Assembly: GCF_014137855.1 (NCBI RefSeq)
Contig: NZ_JACGWT010000007.1
Coordinates: 1-64,000, forward strand
Origin: Microlunatus kandeliicorticis
GTDB lineage: Bacteria; Actinomycetota; Actinomycetes; Propionibacteriales; Propionibacteriaceae
Reading direction: 5' to 3'
DNA length: 64,000 nucleotides
Shown: piece by piece, positions 53,196 to 62,489 of the stretch
Layout: each line of letters opens with the position of its first letter
Position numbering within the stretch: position 1 is the stretch's first letter
Notes under the pieces: model-generated
What the model was told of the DNA's origin: nothing
Seen by the model: the letters and a program-made list of their open reading frames with translations, nothing else
Database searches by the model: none
Made by a program: the position numbers and the translations under genes

Positions 53196-53286
53196 GACCT
53201 CGATCACCGGTCCAGCATCCGGACCATCGTCTCGGATGCTGGCAGTACCGCTGGGCGGCGCGCACGGCGATCCGTACAGTGGAAAC

Positions 53287-53379
53287 GTGACCGTGACGAA
53301 CCCGGGTGCCTCAGGGCTGACCCGGCGCCTGGCCGTGGACTACGGCCTGATGCGTTCGTCGCTGTGTCGAATGATCTAG
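53287..53379 (+). CDS. leaderless Cys-containing sulfur leader peptide
   Basis: A 30-residue peptide ending RRLAVDYGLMRSSLCRMI. The VD-x8-C spacing equals that of the leader peptide at 29027-29125. A TACAGT box ends 6 nt before GTG 53287, so the transcript should begin at the start codon. It stands 204 nt before the thiosulfate sulfurtransferase gene and probably acts in cis, sensing cysteine. Confidence 0.68.
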   Translation: MTVTNPGASGLTRRLAVDYGLMRSSLCRMI

Positions 53380-53583
53380 AGACGCGCCGTACCCGGCCGT
53401 CCCGCCGCGCCCGACCGGGTCGGTGTGGAACGCCCAGGCAGCGTCTCGCCTCCGCCGGCCCGTGACCCGGGCCCGATCGCGCGGACGGCTCCGGAGTCTC
53501 GACCCGTCCGCGCCGCCACCGATCACCGCAGCCGACCGGCCCGCGCACCCGTGCGGACCCACGATCACCAGGAGACACCGGAT

Positions 53584-54432
53584 ATGAGCAGGCAGGAAGT
53601 CCTCGTCGACGCCGACTGGGTGGCCGCCCACCTCGACGACGACAAGGTGGTGCTCGTCGAGGTCGACGAGGACACCACCGCCTACGACGGCGGCCACATC
53701 AAGGGCGCGATCAAGCTGGACTGGAAGGAGGACCTCCAGGACCCGGTGCGGCGCGACTTCGTCAACAAGGAGCAGTTCGAGAAGCTGCTCAGCGAGCGCG
53801 GGATCGCCAACGACGACACCGTCGTGCTCTACGGCGGCAACAACAACTGGTTCGCCGCGTACGCCTACTGGTACTTCAAGCTGTACGGCCACTCCGACGC
53901 CCGGCTGCTCGACGGCGGCCGCAAGAAGTGGGAGCTCGACGCCCGCGAGCTGAGCAGCGAGACCGTCACCCGCCCGGCCACCGAGTACAAGGCCTCCGAG
54001 CCCGACACCTCGATCCGCGCGTTCCGCGACGAGACCGTGGCCGCGATCGGCACCAAGAACCTGGTCGACGTCCGCAGCCCCGACGAGTACGCCGGCCGGC
54101 TGCTCGCCCCGGCCCACCTGCCGCAGGAGCAGGCCCAGCGCGGCGGCCACGTGCCGACGGCGGTCAACGTGCCGTGGAGCAAGGCGGCCAACGACGACGG
54201 CACCTTCCGCTCCGACGACGAGCTGACCAAGCTCTACGGCGACGCCGGGCTCGACTTCGAGCAGGACACCATCGCCTACTGCCGGATCGGCGAGCGCAGC
54301 GCGCACACCTGGTTCGTGCTGCACGAGCTGCTCGGCCAGCAGAACGTCAAGAACTACGACGGCTCGTGGACCGAGTACGGCTCGCTGGTCGGCGTCCCGG
54401 TCGCGGTCGGCGACGAGCCCGGCCAGGCCTGA
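53584..54432 (+). CDS. cysA2: thiosulfate sulfurtransferase (two rhodanese domains)
   Basis: A 282-residue protein. The N-terminal domain starts DADWVAAHLDDDKVVLVEVD and is inactive-type. The C-terminal domain carries the active loop IAYCRIGERSAHTWFVL. It transfers sulfane sulfur from thiosulfate to a thiol acceptor. RBS AGGAGACACCGG precedes the ATG. It is followed by DUF1416 (SseC-like), as in mycobacteria, and preceded by a Cys leader peptide. Confidence 0.93.
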   Translation: MSRQEVLVDADWVAAHLDDDKVVLVEVDEDTTAYDGGHIKGAIKLDWKEDLQDPVRRDFVNKEQFEKLLSERGIANDDTVVLYGGNNNWFAAYAYWYFKLYGHSDARLLDGGRKKWELDARELSSETVTRPATEYKASEPDTSIRAFRDETVAAIGTKNLVDVRSPDEYAGRLLAPAHLPQEQAQRGGHVPTAVNVPWSKAANDDGTFRSDDELTKLYGDAGLDFEQDTIAYCRIGERSAHTWFVLHELLGQQNVKNYDGSWTEYGSLVGVPVAVGDEPGQA

Positions 54433-54454
54433 GCCCCGGAGACAGGAGAACACC

Positions 54455-54763
54455 ATGTGCGGAGCCACTCAGGGCGGTCTGAGCGTCGAGGGCCTCAACC
54501 TGACCAAGGAGGCCGTGATCCAGGGCCGGGTGCTGCGGGAGGGTGAGCCGGTCGCAGGCGCCTACGTCCGGCTGCTCGACTCCACCGGCGAGTTCACCGC
54601 CGAGGTGCCCACCTCGGCCACCGGCCACTTCCGGTTCTTCGCCGGCGACGGCTCCTGGACCCTGCGCACCCTCGCGCCGGGCGCCCAGACCGACCGCAAG
54701 GTCGTGGCCAGGCGGGGCAACGTCGCCGAGGTCGAGGTCGAGCTGGCCACCAGCGCCGCCTGA
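54455..54763 (+). CDS. sseC: DUF1416 (SseC-like) protein
   Basis: A 102-residue protein starting MCGATQGGLSVEGLNLTKEA. The beta-sandwich-like core has GEPVAGAYVRLLDSTGEFTA and FRFFAGDGSWTLRTLAPGA. It is always paired with the thiosulfate sulfurtransferase in actinobacteria; the conserved N-terminal MCGA may be a sulfur relay site. The exact function is unknown. It starts 22 nt after cysA2 with CAGGAG upstream. Confidence 0.93.
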   Translation: MCGATQGGLSVEGLNLTKEAVIQGRVLREGEPVAGAYVRLLDSTGEFTAEVPTSATGHFRFFAGDGSWTLRTLAPGAQTDRKVVARRGNVAEVEVELATSAA

Positions 54764-54880
54764 CCGTCGGACCGAGCCGCACGAGCCCGTCGGGACCTCC
54801 CGGTCCCGGCGGGCTCGCGGCGTTCCGGGCCCGGACGACGGCTCGGTGCACGCCGTCGGTCCCGATAGCCTGACCCACCG

Positions 54881-57718
54881 ATGTCCGAGCCCACCCAGTC
54901 CCCGCCGACCCCGTCCGAGCCCGCGTCCGAGCCCGCGTCCGAGCCCGCAGTCGAGCCCGGCACCGAACCCGCGCCCGCTGCCGGCACCGACGCGCCGGAG
55001 GCGCTCCCGGAGGCCCCGGTCGAGCCGCGCCGTGCCCCGCGTCCGAGCAGCGCCCAGTGGCACGCCGGACTGCTCTACGACCTGCGCTCGGTGATCGAGG
55101 CGCACCCGCAGGACGCCCAGCCCGGGTCGGCCTGGACCACGCACGGCACGGTCACGCCGGTCGCGGGCGACGAGCCCGGCTGGTTCCGCACCGGCCGGCT
55201 CACCGAGGCCCAGGTCGACCGACTGGACCGCGCGGTCCTCGCGCCCGCCGGCCAGCCGGACCGCCGCCGCTACGGCGTCCTCGGCTTCCGCCGGGGCGAG
55301 TCCGGCTGCCTGGTCCGGGTCCAGCCCGGAGCGCCGGAGGACGGGCTGGTGCTCTGCCTGCCGCGGCGCGAACCCACCGCGGTCTACCGGACGCTGCTCC
55401 GCGGCCTGAGCACCGCGGAGGCGGTCAAGCCGTTGCAGCCGTTCGCCCGCGGCGACCTCGACCGGCTGCCCCGGCAGCCCGAGGACGCCGCCCCGCACAC
55501 CCGGGCCCTGGCGGCCGCGTTCGCCGCCGGGCTGAACGCCGTCTGGGCGCCCCCGGCCACCGGTGCGACCACGGTCATCGCCGACGCGCTGGGCCGCGCC
55601 CTCGACACCGGTCAGCGGTGCCTGCTGGTCTCCGCCGACCCGTTCGCCGTCGACGAGGCCGTGCTCCGGCTGCTCGCCGCCCGGCACCCGCGCGCCGGGG
55701 CGGTGGTGCGGGTCGGTCCGGCGCACCTGGCCGGTCTGGCCGAACGGTCCGACGTGCTGGCCGACGCGCTGGTCGAGGCCGCCCAGCCCGAGGCGCTCGC
55801 CGCCCGGGACGCCGCCACCGCCCGGGTGGTCGGGCTCCGCGAGGCGGCCGCGCTGGTCGAGCTGCGCGAGGCCCGCACCCGGCTGGCCGCCTTCCGGCCG
55901 TCCGGCTCCGAGGACACGTCGGCGCAGGGGTTCGACCTCGAGGAGTACCGCGCCGCCCGGCGTCGGCTGGACGACCGGGCCGAGCGCGAGCGGACCGCCG
56001 AGCAACTGGTGCTCGCGGAGGCCGAGACGGCCCGGCGCCGGACCGCCGAGACCGATGCGCACACCGAGCTGCTGGCTGCCGCGCGCCAGCTCCAGGACGC
56101 CCGGACCCGGACCGCGGAGGAACGGCTCGAGCGGACCCGGGCCGAGCTCGCCGGGCTGCCGCGCGGCCCGCGGCACTGGCGGCTGCGCCGCGAGCTGACC
56201 ACCGACGCCACCCAGGCGGAGAGCGCCGCCGCCGAACAGCGGCGTCGGAGCGAGGGCCTGAGCGCCGAGCGCCCGGCCGCCGACCTGCTCGACCGCGTCC
56301 TGGACGCCGGTGACCTCGCCGGGCCCGGCGACCGCGGGGCCGCCGGCCCGAGCGGGACCGGCGCCGGCGAGCGGGCGCTGCCCCGCGCCGCCGCCTGGAC
56401 CCGCGCCGCCGACCGGGCCCGACCGGCCCAGGAGCGGGCCCGCGCGGCCCGGTCCGCGCTGGCCGCCGCGGAGGACGCCGAGTCGGCGCTCCGCACCCGC
56501 GCCGCCGAGCTCGACGCCCGCCCGCGGGTCACCGACGGTGACGAGGAGCTGTGCGCCCGCGCCGAGGCGGCAGGGCTGCCCGCGCTGGCCGAGCAGCTGC
56601 CGGCGCTGGTCGAGGCGGGCCGGCAGGCCGAGGCCGATCTGGCCGAGGCCGCCGAGGCGCTCGAGCGGGCCCACCAGGCGCTCCGCGACGCCGCCTCCCA
56701 GCACGAGCCGCTGCTGCTCGAACGGGCGGTGGTCACCGCGACCACCGTCGACCGGCTGTTCGACGATCCGGTGCTGGCCGGCGGCCGCTGGGAGCTGGTG
56801 ATCGTCGACCGCGCGGCCGCGGTGCCGCTGCCGCAGGTCGCCTACCTGGCCACCCGGGCCACCCGCGGCTGCCTGCTGGTCGGCGACCACCTGCAGCCCG
56901 GCCCGCCGCGACACCCGGTCTACGAGCGCGGGCACTACTGGGACCACGACGTGTTCGAGCACGTCGGGCTGCTCTCGCCGCGCGCCGCGCAGCACCACCC
57001 GGGCTGTGTGCTGCTCGACGTCCAGCGCCGCTACGGCGAGGAGGCGACCGAGCTGGTCAACCGGATCGGTTACCAGGGCGTCCTGACCGGACGTCCGCAG
57101 CCCGAGGCCGGACTGGTCTGGGTGGACACCGACGGGCTGCCCGACGGCCGGGTCGCCGAGGACGGTCCGGGCGGACGCAGCTGGGCCGCGGGAGCGCGGA
57201 TCAGCCGCGCGCTGGCCGAACGGCACCTCGCCGAAGGCCGCACCGTGGCGATCGTGACGCCCTATCCGGCGCAGGTCCGGCTGACCCGGCAGCTGCTCGA
57301 CGCGGGAGGCCCGGCGCTGGCCGAGGTACCGGTGGGGACCGCGGCCGAGCTGGCCGGACGCAGTGTCGACGTCGCCGTCCTCGACACCGTCGAGGACGGC
57401 CGTGGCTGGGTCGCCCGGGCCCGCCGGGACGCGGTCGGCCCGGACGCCGACCACCGCCGGGACGCGTTGCGCGAGGTGGTGGTCGGGCTCACCCGGGCCC
57501 GCCGGACCGGCTACGTGATCGCCGCCGGCCGGGCGCTGCGCGGGGACCGCGGGACGCCGCTCGGCGAGCTCGCCCAGCTGTGCGCCGAGGGCCGGGTGCC
57601 CCGGACCGGGGCGCGCCGCGCGCTCGACGACGCCGGCCGCGGGCCGACCGGGGCAGGGTCAGCGGGCCAGGTCGGCGGAGTCGATGACCAGGGTGACCGG
57701 ACCGTCGTTGACGCCTGA
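54881..57718 (+). CDS. SF1 helicase-like protein with degenerate ATPase motifs
   Basis: A 945-residue protein. A Pro/Glu/Ala-rich head (1-58) leads to a first domain. The position of Walker A reads [20 protein letters not shown], with the P-loop Lys replaced by Ala. A long Arg/Glu/Ala coiled-coil insert follows (about 300-620). Then [13 protein letters not shown] stands where DEA(S/A)Q is expected, GDHLQPGP matches motif [21 protein letters not shown] the next, and [17 protein letters not shown] motif VI. The UPF1/DNA2-type layout is clear, but key ATP residues are lost. The last 60 nt overlap dtd on the other strand. Confidence 0.8.
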   Translation: MSEPTQSPPTPSEPASEPASEPAVEPGTEPAPAAGTDAPEALPEAPVEPRRAPRPSSAQWHAGLLYDLRSVIEAHPQDAQPGSAWTTHGTVTPVAGDEPGWFRTGRLTEAQVDRLDRAVLAPAGQPDRRRYGVLGFRRGESGCLVRVQPGAPEDGLVLCLPRREPTAVYRTLLRGLSTAEAVKPLQPFARGDLDRLPRQPEDAAPHTRALAAAFAAGLNAVWAPPATGATTVIADALGRALDTGQRCLLVSADPFAVDEAVLRLLAARHPRAGAVVRVGPAHLAGLAERSDVLADALVEAAQPEALAARDAATARVVGLREAAALVELREARTRLAAFRPSGSEDTSAQGFDLEEYRAARRRLDDRAERERTAEQLVLAEAETARRRTAETDAHTELLAAARQLQDARTRTAEERLERTRAELAGLPRGPRHWRLRRELTTDATQAESAAAEQRRRSEGLSAERPAADLLDRVLDAGDLAGPGDRGAAGPSGTGAGERALPRAAAWTRAADRARPAQERARAARSALAAAEDAESALRTRAAELDARPRVTDGDEELCARAEAAGLPALAEQLPALVEAGRQAEADLAEAAEALERAHQALRDAASQHEPLLLERAVVTATTVDRLFDDPVLAGGRWELVIVDRAAAVPLPQVAYLATRATRGCLLVGDHLQPGPPRHPVYERGHYWDHDVFEHVGLLSPRAAQHHPGCVLLDVQRRYGEEATELVNRIGYQGVLTGRPQPEAGLVWVDTDGLPDGRVAEDGPGGRSWAAGARISRALAERHLAEGRTVAIVTPYPAQVRLTRQLLDAGGPALAEVPVGTAAELAGRSVDVAVLDTVEDGRGWVARARRDAVGPDADHRRDALREVVVGLTRARRTGYVIAAGRALRGDRGTPLGELAQLCAEGRVPRTGARRALDDAGRGPTGAGSAGQVGGVDDQGDRTVVDA

Positions 57719-58099
57719 CACCTGCATGTCGGCGCCGAAGACGCCGGTGGACACCTCGGCGCCGAGCCCGCGGAGCGCCTCGACGAAGGCCGCGACCAGC
57801 GGTTCGCTGACCGGGCGCGGGGCGGCCGCGTTCCAGGACGGCCGGCGGCCCTTGCGGACGTCGGCGTACAGGGTGAACTGACTCACCACGAGCACCGGGG
57901 CACCGAGGTCGGCCGCCGACCGCTCGTCGGCCAGGATCCGCAGCGTCCAGAGCTTCTCGGCCAACCGGGACGCCACCCGGGCGTCGTCGTCGTGGGTGAC
58001 GCCGACCAGCACCAGCAACCCGGGTCGGTCCAGCGCCCCGACCACCTGACCGTCGACCTCCACCGACGCGGAACTGACCCGCTGCACCACCAGACGCAC
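57659..58099 (-). CDS. dtd: D-aminoacyl-tRNA deacylase
   Basis: A 146-residue editing enzyme removing D-amino acids from t[20 protein letters not shown] starts the fold, [19 protein letters not shown] is the SQFTL motif, and [14 protein letters not shown] the NxGPxT motif variant. Length is normal. Its 3' end overlaps the convergent helicase-like gene by 60 nt. Confidence 0.95.
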   Translation of the reverse strand: MRLVVQRVSSASVEVDGQVVGALDRPGLLVLVGVTHDDDARVASRLAEKLWTLRILADERSAADLGAPVLVVSQFTLYADVRKGRRPSWNAAAPRPVSEPLVAAFVEALRGLGAEVSTGVFGADMQVSGVNDGPVTLVIDSADLAR

Positions 58100-58110
58100 C
58101 GGCGGGCTCC

Positions 58111-58464
58111 TCAGCGCACCAGGCAGAACGGGTGGCCGTCGGGATCGGCCAGGACCCGGAAGCGTTCGCCCCCGCCGGGCAGCCGCCGGGCGCCGAGCGC
58201 GAGCGCCGCCTGCTCGGCCGCGTCGAGGTCGTCGACGGCCACGTCGAAGTGTCGGTACTGCGGGCGTTCCGGCTCGGGCCAGGTGCTCGGCGGCTGACCG
58301 GTCGCGCGCTGGAAGGCCAGCCCGGGCCGGTCGGGCGCGTCGCCGATCACCGCCCAGTCGGGCTCGTCCTGCACCCGCTGCATCCCGAGCACCTCGGCCC
58401 AGAACCGGGCTGCGGCGTCGGGGTCCGGGCTGTCGATCACGATGCCGTGCAGACGTCCGATCAT
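58111..58464 (-). CDS. VOC family (glyoxalase-fold) protein
   Basis: A 117-residue single-chain VOC protein with paired beta-alpha-beta modules: [20 protein letters not shown], then [19 protein letters not shown] and [15 protein letters not shown]. Metal ligands expected in such folds are plausible in GIVID and DPDGHPF. Substrate is unknown. It lies 11 nt upstream of dtd on the same strand. Confidence 0.85.
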   Translation of the reverse strand: MIGRLHGIVIDSPDPDAAARFWAEVLGMQRVQDEPDWAVIGDAPDRPGLAFQRATGQPPSTWPEPERPQYRHFDVAVDDLDAAEQAALALGARRLPGGGERFRVLADPDGHPFCLVR

Positions 58465-58563
58465 CGACCCAGTGTGGCAGCCGGTCCGGTCCGGGCGGAT
58501 CGCGCCGGCCGGACCCCGGCGGCTACTGTGCCGCCACACGATCGACGGCGACGGGGGAGTCCG

Positions 58564-59946
58564 ATGGCGGGAGCAGGCAAGCAGCACAAGATCACGCTGG
58601 ACGAGTCGGAGATGCCGACCCGCTGGTACAACGTCGTGCACGACCTGCCGACGCCGCCCCCGCCGCCGCTGCACCCCGGCACCGGCCAGCCGGTCGGGCC
58701 CGACGACCTGGCGCCGCTCTTCCCGACCGAGTTGATCATGCAGGAGGTCACCGGCGAGCAGTACGTCGACATCCCCGAGGAGGTGCTCGACGTCTACCGG
58801 CTGTGGCGGCCCAGCCCGCTCTTCCGGGCCCACCGGCTCGAGGCGGCGCTCGGCACCCCGGCCCGGATCTACTACAAGTACGAGGGTGTCAGCCCGGCCG
58901 GGTCGCACAAGCCGAACACCGCCGTCCCGCAGGCCTACTACAACGCCCGGGCGGGCATCACCAAGCTCACCACCGAGACCGGCGCCGGCCAGTGGGGGAC
59001 CGCGCTGGCCTTCGCCTGCGCGCAGTACGGGATCGACTGCGAGGTGTGGCAGGTCCGCGCCTCCTACGATCAGAAGCCCTACCGCCGCCTGATGATCGAG
59101 ACCTTCGGCGGCACCGTGCACCCGAGCCCGTCGGAGCTGACCGCGGCGGGCCGCGCCATCCTGGCCGAACACCCCGACTCGACCGGGTCGCTGGGGATCG
59201 CGATCAGCGAGGCGGTGGAGATCGCCGCCCAGGACCCGTCGACCAACTACGCGCTGGGCAGCGTGCTCAACCACGTGCTGATGCACCAGACGATCATCGG
59301 CGAGGAGGCGCTGCTCCAGCTGGCCAAGATCGGCGAGACCCCGGACCTGCTGGTCGGCTGCACCGGCGGCGGCTCCAACTTCGGCGGGCTGATGTTCCCG
59401 TTCCTGCGGGAGAAGTGGGCGGGCTGGATGAACCCCGAGGTGCGGGCGGTCGAGCCGAGCGCCTGCCCGAGCCTGACCCAGGGCACCTACGCCTACGACT
59501 TCGGCGACACCGCGGGGATGACGCCGCTGCTCAAGATGCACACCCTCGGGCACGACTTCGTCCCCGACCCGATCCACTCCGGCGGGTTGCGCTACCACGG
59601 GATGAGCCCGTTGATCAGCCACCTCTACGAGACCGGCGAGATCGGCGCGGTGGCCAAGCCGCAGAGCGAGTGCTTCGCCGCCGGCGTGCTGTTCGCGCGG
59701 ACCGAGGGCATCGTCCCGGCGCCCGAGCCGACGCACGCGCTGGCCGCCGCGGTCGAGGAGGCGCTGGCCTGCAAGGAGTCGGGTGAGGAGAAGGTGATCG
59801 TCACCGCGCTCTGCGGGCACGGTCACCTCGACCTGCCGGCCTACGGGGCCTACCTCGAGGGCAAGGTCACCGACACGGGCTGGGACGACGCCGAGCTGCA
59901 GGCCGCGGTGGCCGAGGCGCTGACCCGGCTGCCTGCACTGGCCTGA
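58564..59946 (+). CDS. TrpB-like PLP enzyme (TrpB2 type)
   Basis: A 460-residue tryptophan synthase beta-like protein. The PLP lysine is in [18 protein letters not shown], the catalytic region [19 protein letters not shown] follows, and the phosphate loop is [11 protein letters not shown]. The extended N-terminus ([17 protein letters not shown]) and the distinctive SHKPNTA context mark the TrpB2 group, which acts without TrpA and makes tryptophan from free indole. No trp genes adjoin. GGGGGAG precedes the ATG. Confidence 0.92.
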   Translation: MAGAGKQHKITLDESEMPTRWYNVVHDLPTPPPPPLHPGTGQPVGPDDLAPLFPTELIMQEVTGEQYVDIPEEVLDVYRLWRPSPLFRAHRLEAALGTPARIYYKYEGVSPAGSHKPNTAVPQAYYNARAGITKLTTETGAGQWGTALAFACAQYGIDCEVWQVRASYDQKPYRRLMIETFGGTVHPSPSELTAAGRAILAEHPDSTGSLGIAISEAVEIAAQDPSTNYALGSVLNHVLMHQTIIGEEALLQLAKIGETPDLLVGCTGGGSNFGGLMFPFLREKWAGWMNPEVRAVEPSACPSLTQGTYAYDFGDTAGMTPLLKMHTLGHDFVPDPIHSGGLRYHGMSPLISHLYETGEIGAVAKPQSECFAAGVLFARTEGIVPAPEPTHALAAAVEEALACKESGEEKVIVTALCGHGHLDLPAYGAYLEGKVTDTGWDDAELQAAVAEALTRLPALA

Positions 59947-59954
59947 CCCGCGCG

Positions 59955-60755
59955 CTAAGCCTGTCGAAGCGCAGGCGTATGCCGTTCGACAGGCTCAGCG
60001 CACCGGCGGGAACCGGTCGGCCTCATCCGTGCGCTGAGCTTGTCGAAGCGCGTGGGTGCGCCCTTCGACGGGCTCAGGGCACGGTGGTGGGTGGGTGTTC
60101 GGGGCGTTGAGTCGGCTGCCCCGTTGGCCTCATCCGTGCGCTGAGCTTGTCGAAGCGCGTGCGTGTGCCCTTCGACGGGCTCAGGGCACGGTGGTGGGTG
60201 TGTGTTCGGGGCGCTCAGTCGGCTGCCCCGTTGGCCTCATCCGTGCGCTGAGCTTGTCGATGCGCGTGCGTGTGCCCTTCGACGGGCTCAGGGCACGGTG
60301 GTGGGTGGGTGTTCGGGGCGCTCAGTCGGCTGCCCCGTTGGCCTCATCCGTGCGCTGAGCTTGTCGAAGCGCAGGCGTGTGCCCTTCGACGGGCTCAGGG
60401 CACGGTGGTGGGTGGGCTCTGGGCGTTGAGTCGGCTGCCCCCGTTGGCCTCATCCGTGCGCTGAGCTTGTCGAAGCGCAGGCGTGTGCCCTTCGACGGGC
60501 TCAGGGCACGGTGGTGGGTGGGCTCTGGGCGTTGAGTCGGCTGCCCCCGTTGGCCTCATCCGTGCGCTGAGCTTGTCGATGCGCGTGCGTGTGCCCTTCG
60601 ACGGGCTCAGGGCGCCGTGGTGGGTGGGTGCTCAGGGCACCGTGGTGGGTGTTCAGGGCGTTGAGTCGGTTGCCCGTTCTGGCCTCATCCGTGCGCTGAG
60701 CCTGTCGAGGCGCGTGCGTGCCCCTTCGACAGGCTCAGGGCGCCGCGGTGGGTGG
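59955..60755. repeat. seven ~107-bp tandem units of the TTCGACRGGCTCAG family
   Basis: Unit landmarks (CCTCATCCGTGCGCTGAG) begin at 60021, 60128, 60235, 60342, 60448, 60553 and 60682. Each unit carries CTGAGCTTGTCGAAG facing CTTCGACGGGCTCAG, a stem that can form a terminator-like hairpin, plus a GGTGGTGGGTG spacer. There is no real coding sequence. It fills 800 bp between the convergent trpB2 and PhyH genes. Confidence 0.9.
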
Positions 60756-60759
60756 CTGC

Positions 60760-61518
60760 TCAGGGCACCGGCGGGAAGCGGTCGTCCGGGAAGGGACCGC
60801 CGACGGCCAGCCCGAGCCCGTCGGTGCAGACGTGCGGGCGGCCGTCGTAGCGGGTCTCCCGGTCGACGTAGATGTTGACGTGCGCGAACCGGAACTCGTC
60901 GGTCTCGTTGGCGTTCGCGGTGTGCGGCGTGTAGCCGTTGTGGAAGGTGACGTCGCCGGCGCGCAGCGGGATGGTGATGCGCCGGGTCCAGACCAGGTCC
61001 GGCGCGGCCTCGAACAGGTCGGTGGCGTCGGCGAGGTCGATGGCGCGGATGTCGTGCCGGTCCTGCTGACCGGGGATGAAGGTCATGCAGCCGCGCTCGA
61101 CCGGGACGTCGACCAGCGCCACCCAGGCCGACAGCGCGTGCCGGCAGCCCGCGTGCGGCCAGTACGGCGCGTCCTGGTGGTACTCGGTCGGCGTGGCGTT
61201 GTGTGGCCGCTTCATCAGCAGCTGGTCGTGCCAGATCCGCAGCGGCATCCCGGCCAGCTCGGTGGCCAGCGTGGCCAGCCGCGGGTGCAGGGTCAGGTCG
61301 CGCAGCACCGGGTCCGTGCGCCACACGTTCACCACCTGCTTGAACATCGCGCTGTCCGGGTCGAGGGCCTGGCCGTGCTCGTAGGCCTCCGCGGCCGCGG
61401 TGCGGTAGCGCTCGACCTCGGCGGCGTCGAGCACCCCGGGCAGGTGGACGAAGCCGTCGGTGCGGTACTGCTCGACGACGGCGAGGTCGAGCAGCGGGCT
61501 GGTGAGGGTCTCGGTCAT
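60760..61518 (-). CDS. phytanoyl-CoA dioxygenase family protein
   Basis: A 252-residue Fe(II)/2-oxoglutarate oxygenase. The HxD pair is in TEYHQDAPYWPHAG, the distal His in GYTPHTANANETDEFRF, with a 2-oxoglutarate Arg after it. VEQYRTDGFVHLPGVLD is the usual PhyH start. The substrate is unknown; a small natural product or hydroxyectoine-like compound is possible. It is divergent from an AraC regulator, 115 nt away, which probably controls it. Confidence 0.9.
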   Translation of the reverse strand: MTETLTSPLLDLAVVEQYRTDGFVHLPGVLDAAEVERYRTAAAEAYEHGQALDPDSAMFKQVVNVWRTDPVLRDLTLHPRLATLATELAGMPLRIWHDQLLMKRPHNATPTEYHQDAPYWPHAGCRHALSAWVALVDVPVERGCMTFIPGQQDRHDIRAIDLADATDLFEAAPDLVWTRRITIPLRAGDVTFHNGYTPHTANANETDEFRFAHVNIYVDRETRYDGRPHVCTDGLGLAVGGPFPDDRFPPVP

Positions 61519-61633
61519 GGCTCGATCCTGCGGCGCCGGGCCCGGGGGCCGCTAGCACCGGACTCGCCGAAACCAGCACGATCCTGCTCTGTCCCTACGG
61601 ACGTCCGCGCGTCGCCGTGCTAAGCCTGGTTCC

Positions 61634-62485
61634 GTGATCCCCGAACGCCGCACCAGAGCCGACGTGTTCGCCCCCGGCGCCTACCCGGTGTCCGCGGCCC
61701 GGCTGACGCTCGAGCAGGACGTTCCTGCCCACGGGCACGACTTCTGCGAGCTGGCCGTGGTGGTGGACGGGGCGGTCGGGCACCGGACCCGGCACGGTGC
61801 CCGCGAGCTGGTGGCCGGCGACGTGGTGGCCGTCCGGCCCGGGGCCTGGCACGAGTACCGGGTCAGCACCCGGGTCGAGGTGGTCAACGTCTACGTCGGT
61901 CCCGAGCTGCTCGCCGCCGACCTCGACTGGGTGCTCGACTACCGCGCGCTGACCGAGCTGCTGCTCGGCACCGGCGAGGCCGAGCTCCGGCTCGATCCGG
62001 ACGGCCTGGGCCGGGTGGTCGGCTGGCTCGACCAGCTCGCCGAGCGGGCGCGGCGGACCGGTGCCCTCGGACCGGTCCAGCTCCGCGGGCTGCTCGGCTG
62101 CGTGCTCGCCGAGTGCGCGGCCGCCCGGCACCCCGGCGAGGACGAGGGGGTGCTGGCCCGCGACGTCCGGGCGGTGGTGCGGGCGATGGCCGCCGACCCG
62201 GCGCGGGCCTGGACGGTCGGCGAGCTGGCCGGGATCGCCGCGGTGTCGGTCTCGCACCTGCACCACCGGTTCGCCGACCAGCTCGGGATGAGCCCGCTGC
62301 GCTGGCTGACCCGGCACCGTGCCGAGCAGATGGCGCTCCGGCTGGTGGGCACCGACGACCCGGTCTCGCGGGTCGGTGCCGCCGTCGGCTGGCCGGACCC
62401 CAACTACGCCGCGCGGCGCTTCCGCGCCGAGTTCGCGCTGTCGCCCACCTCCTACCGCGCCCGGTTCACGGTGACCGCGCGCTGA
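61634..62485 (+). CDS. AraC-family regulator with cupin sensor
   Basis: A 283-residue regulator. The N-terminal cupin contains AHGHDFCELAVVVDGAVGH and VAVRPGAWHEYR. The C-terminal double HTH begins TVGELAGIAAVSVSHLHHRF and ends with WPDPNYAARRFRAEFALSPT. It is the likely ligand-responsive controller of the divergent dioxygenase. TAAGCC lies 7 nt before GTG 61634. Confidence 0.92.
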   Translation: MIPERRTRADVFAPGAYPVSAARLTLEQDVPAHGHDFCELAVVVDGAVGHRTRHGARELVAGDVVAVRPGAWHEYRVSTRVEVVNVYVGPELLAADLDWVLDYRALTELLLGTGEAELRLDPDGLGRVVGWLDQLAERARRTGALGPVQLRGLLGCVLAECAAARHPGEDEGVLARDVRAVVRAMAADPARAWTVGELAGIAAVSVSHLHHRFADQLGMSPLRWLTRHRAEQMALRLVGTDDPVSRVGAAVGWPDPNYAARRFRAEFALSPTSYRARFTVTAR

Positions 62486-62489
62486 GACC

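Noticed and set aside
54347-57454. A 1,035-residue reverse-strand frame opposite the helicase-like gene.
   Set aside because: High-GC shadow frame rich in Gly/Arg/Pro; the forward frame shows SF1 motifs.
59955-60755. Coding frames of 60-130 residues inside the 107-bp array.
   Set aside because: They are translations of the tandem repeat in several frames, without ribosome sites.
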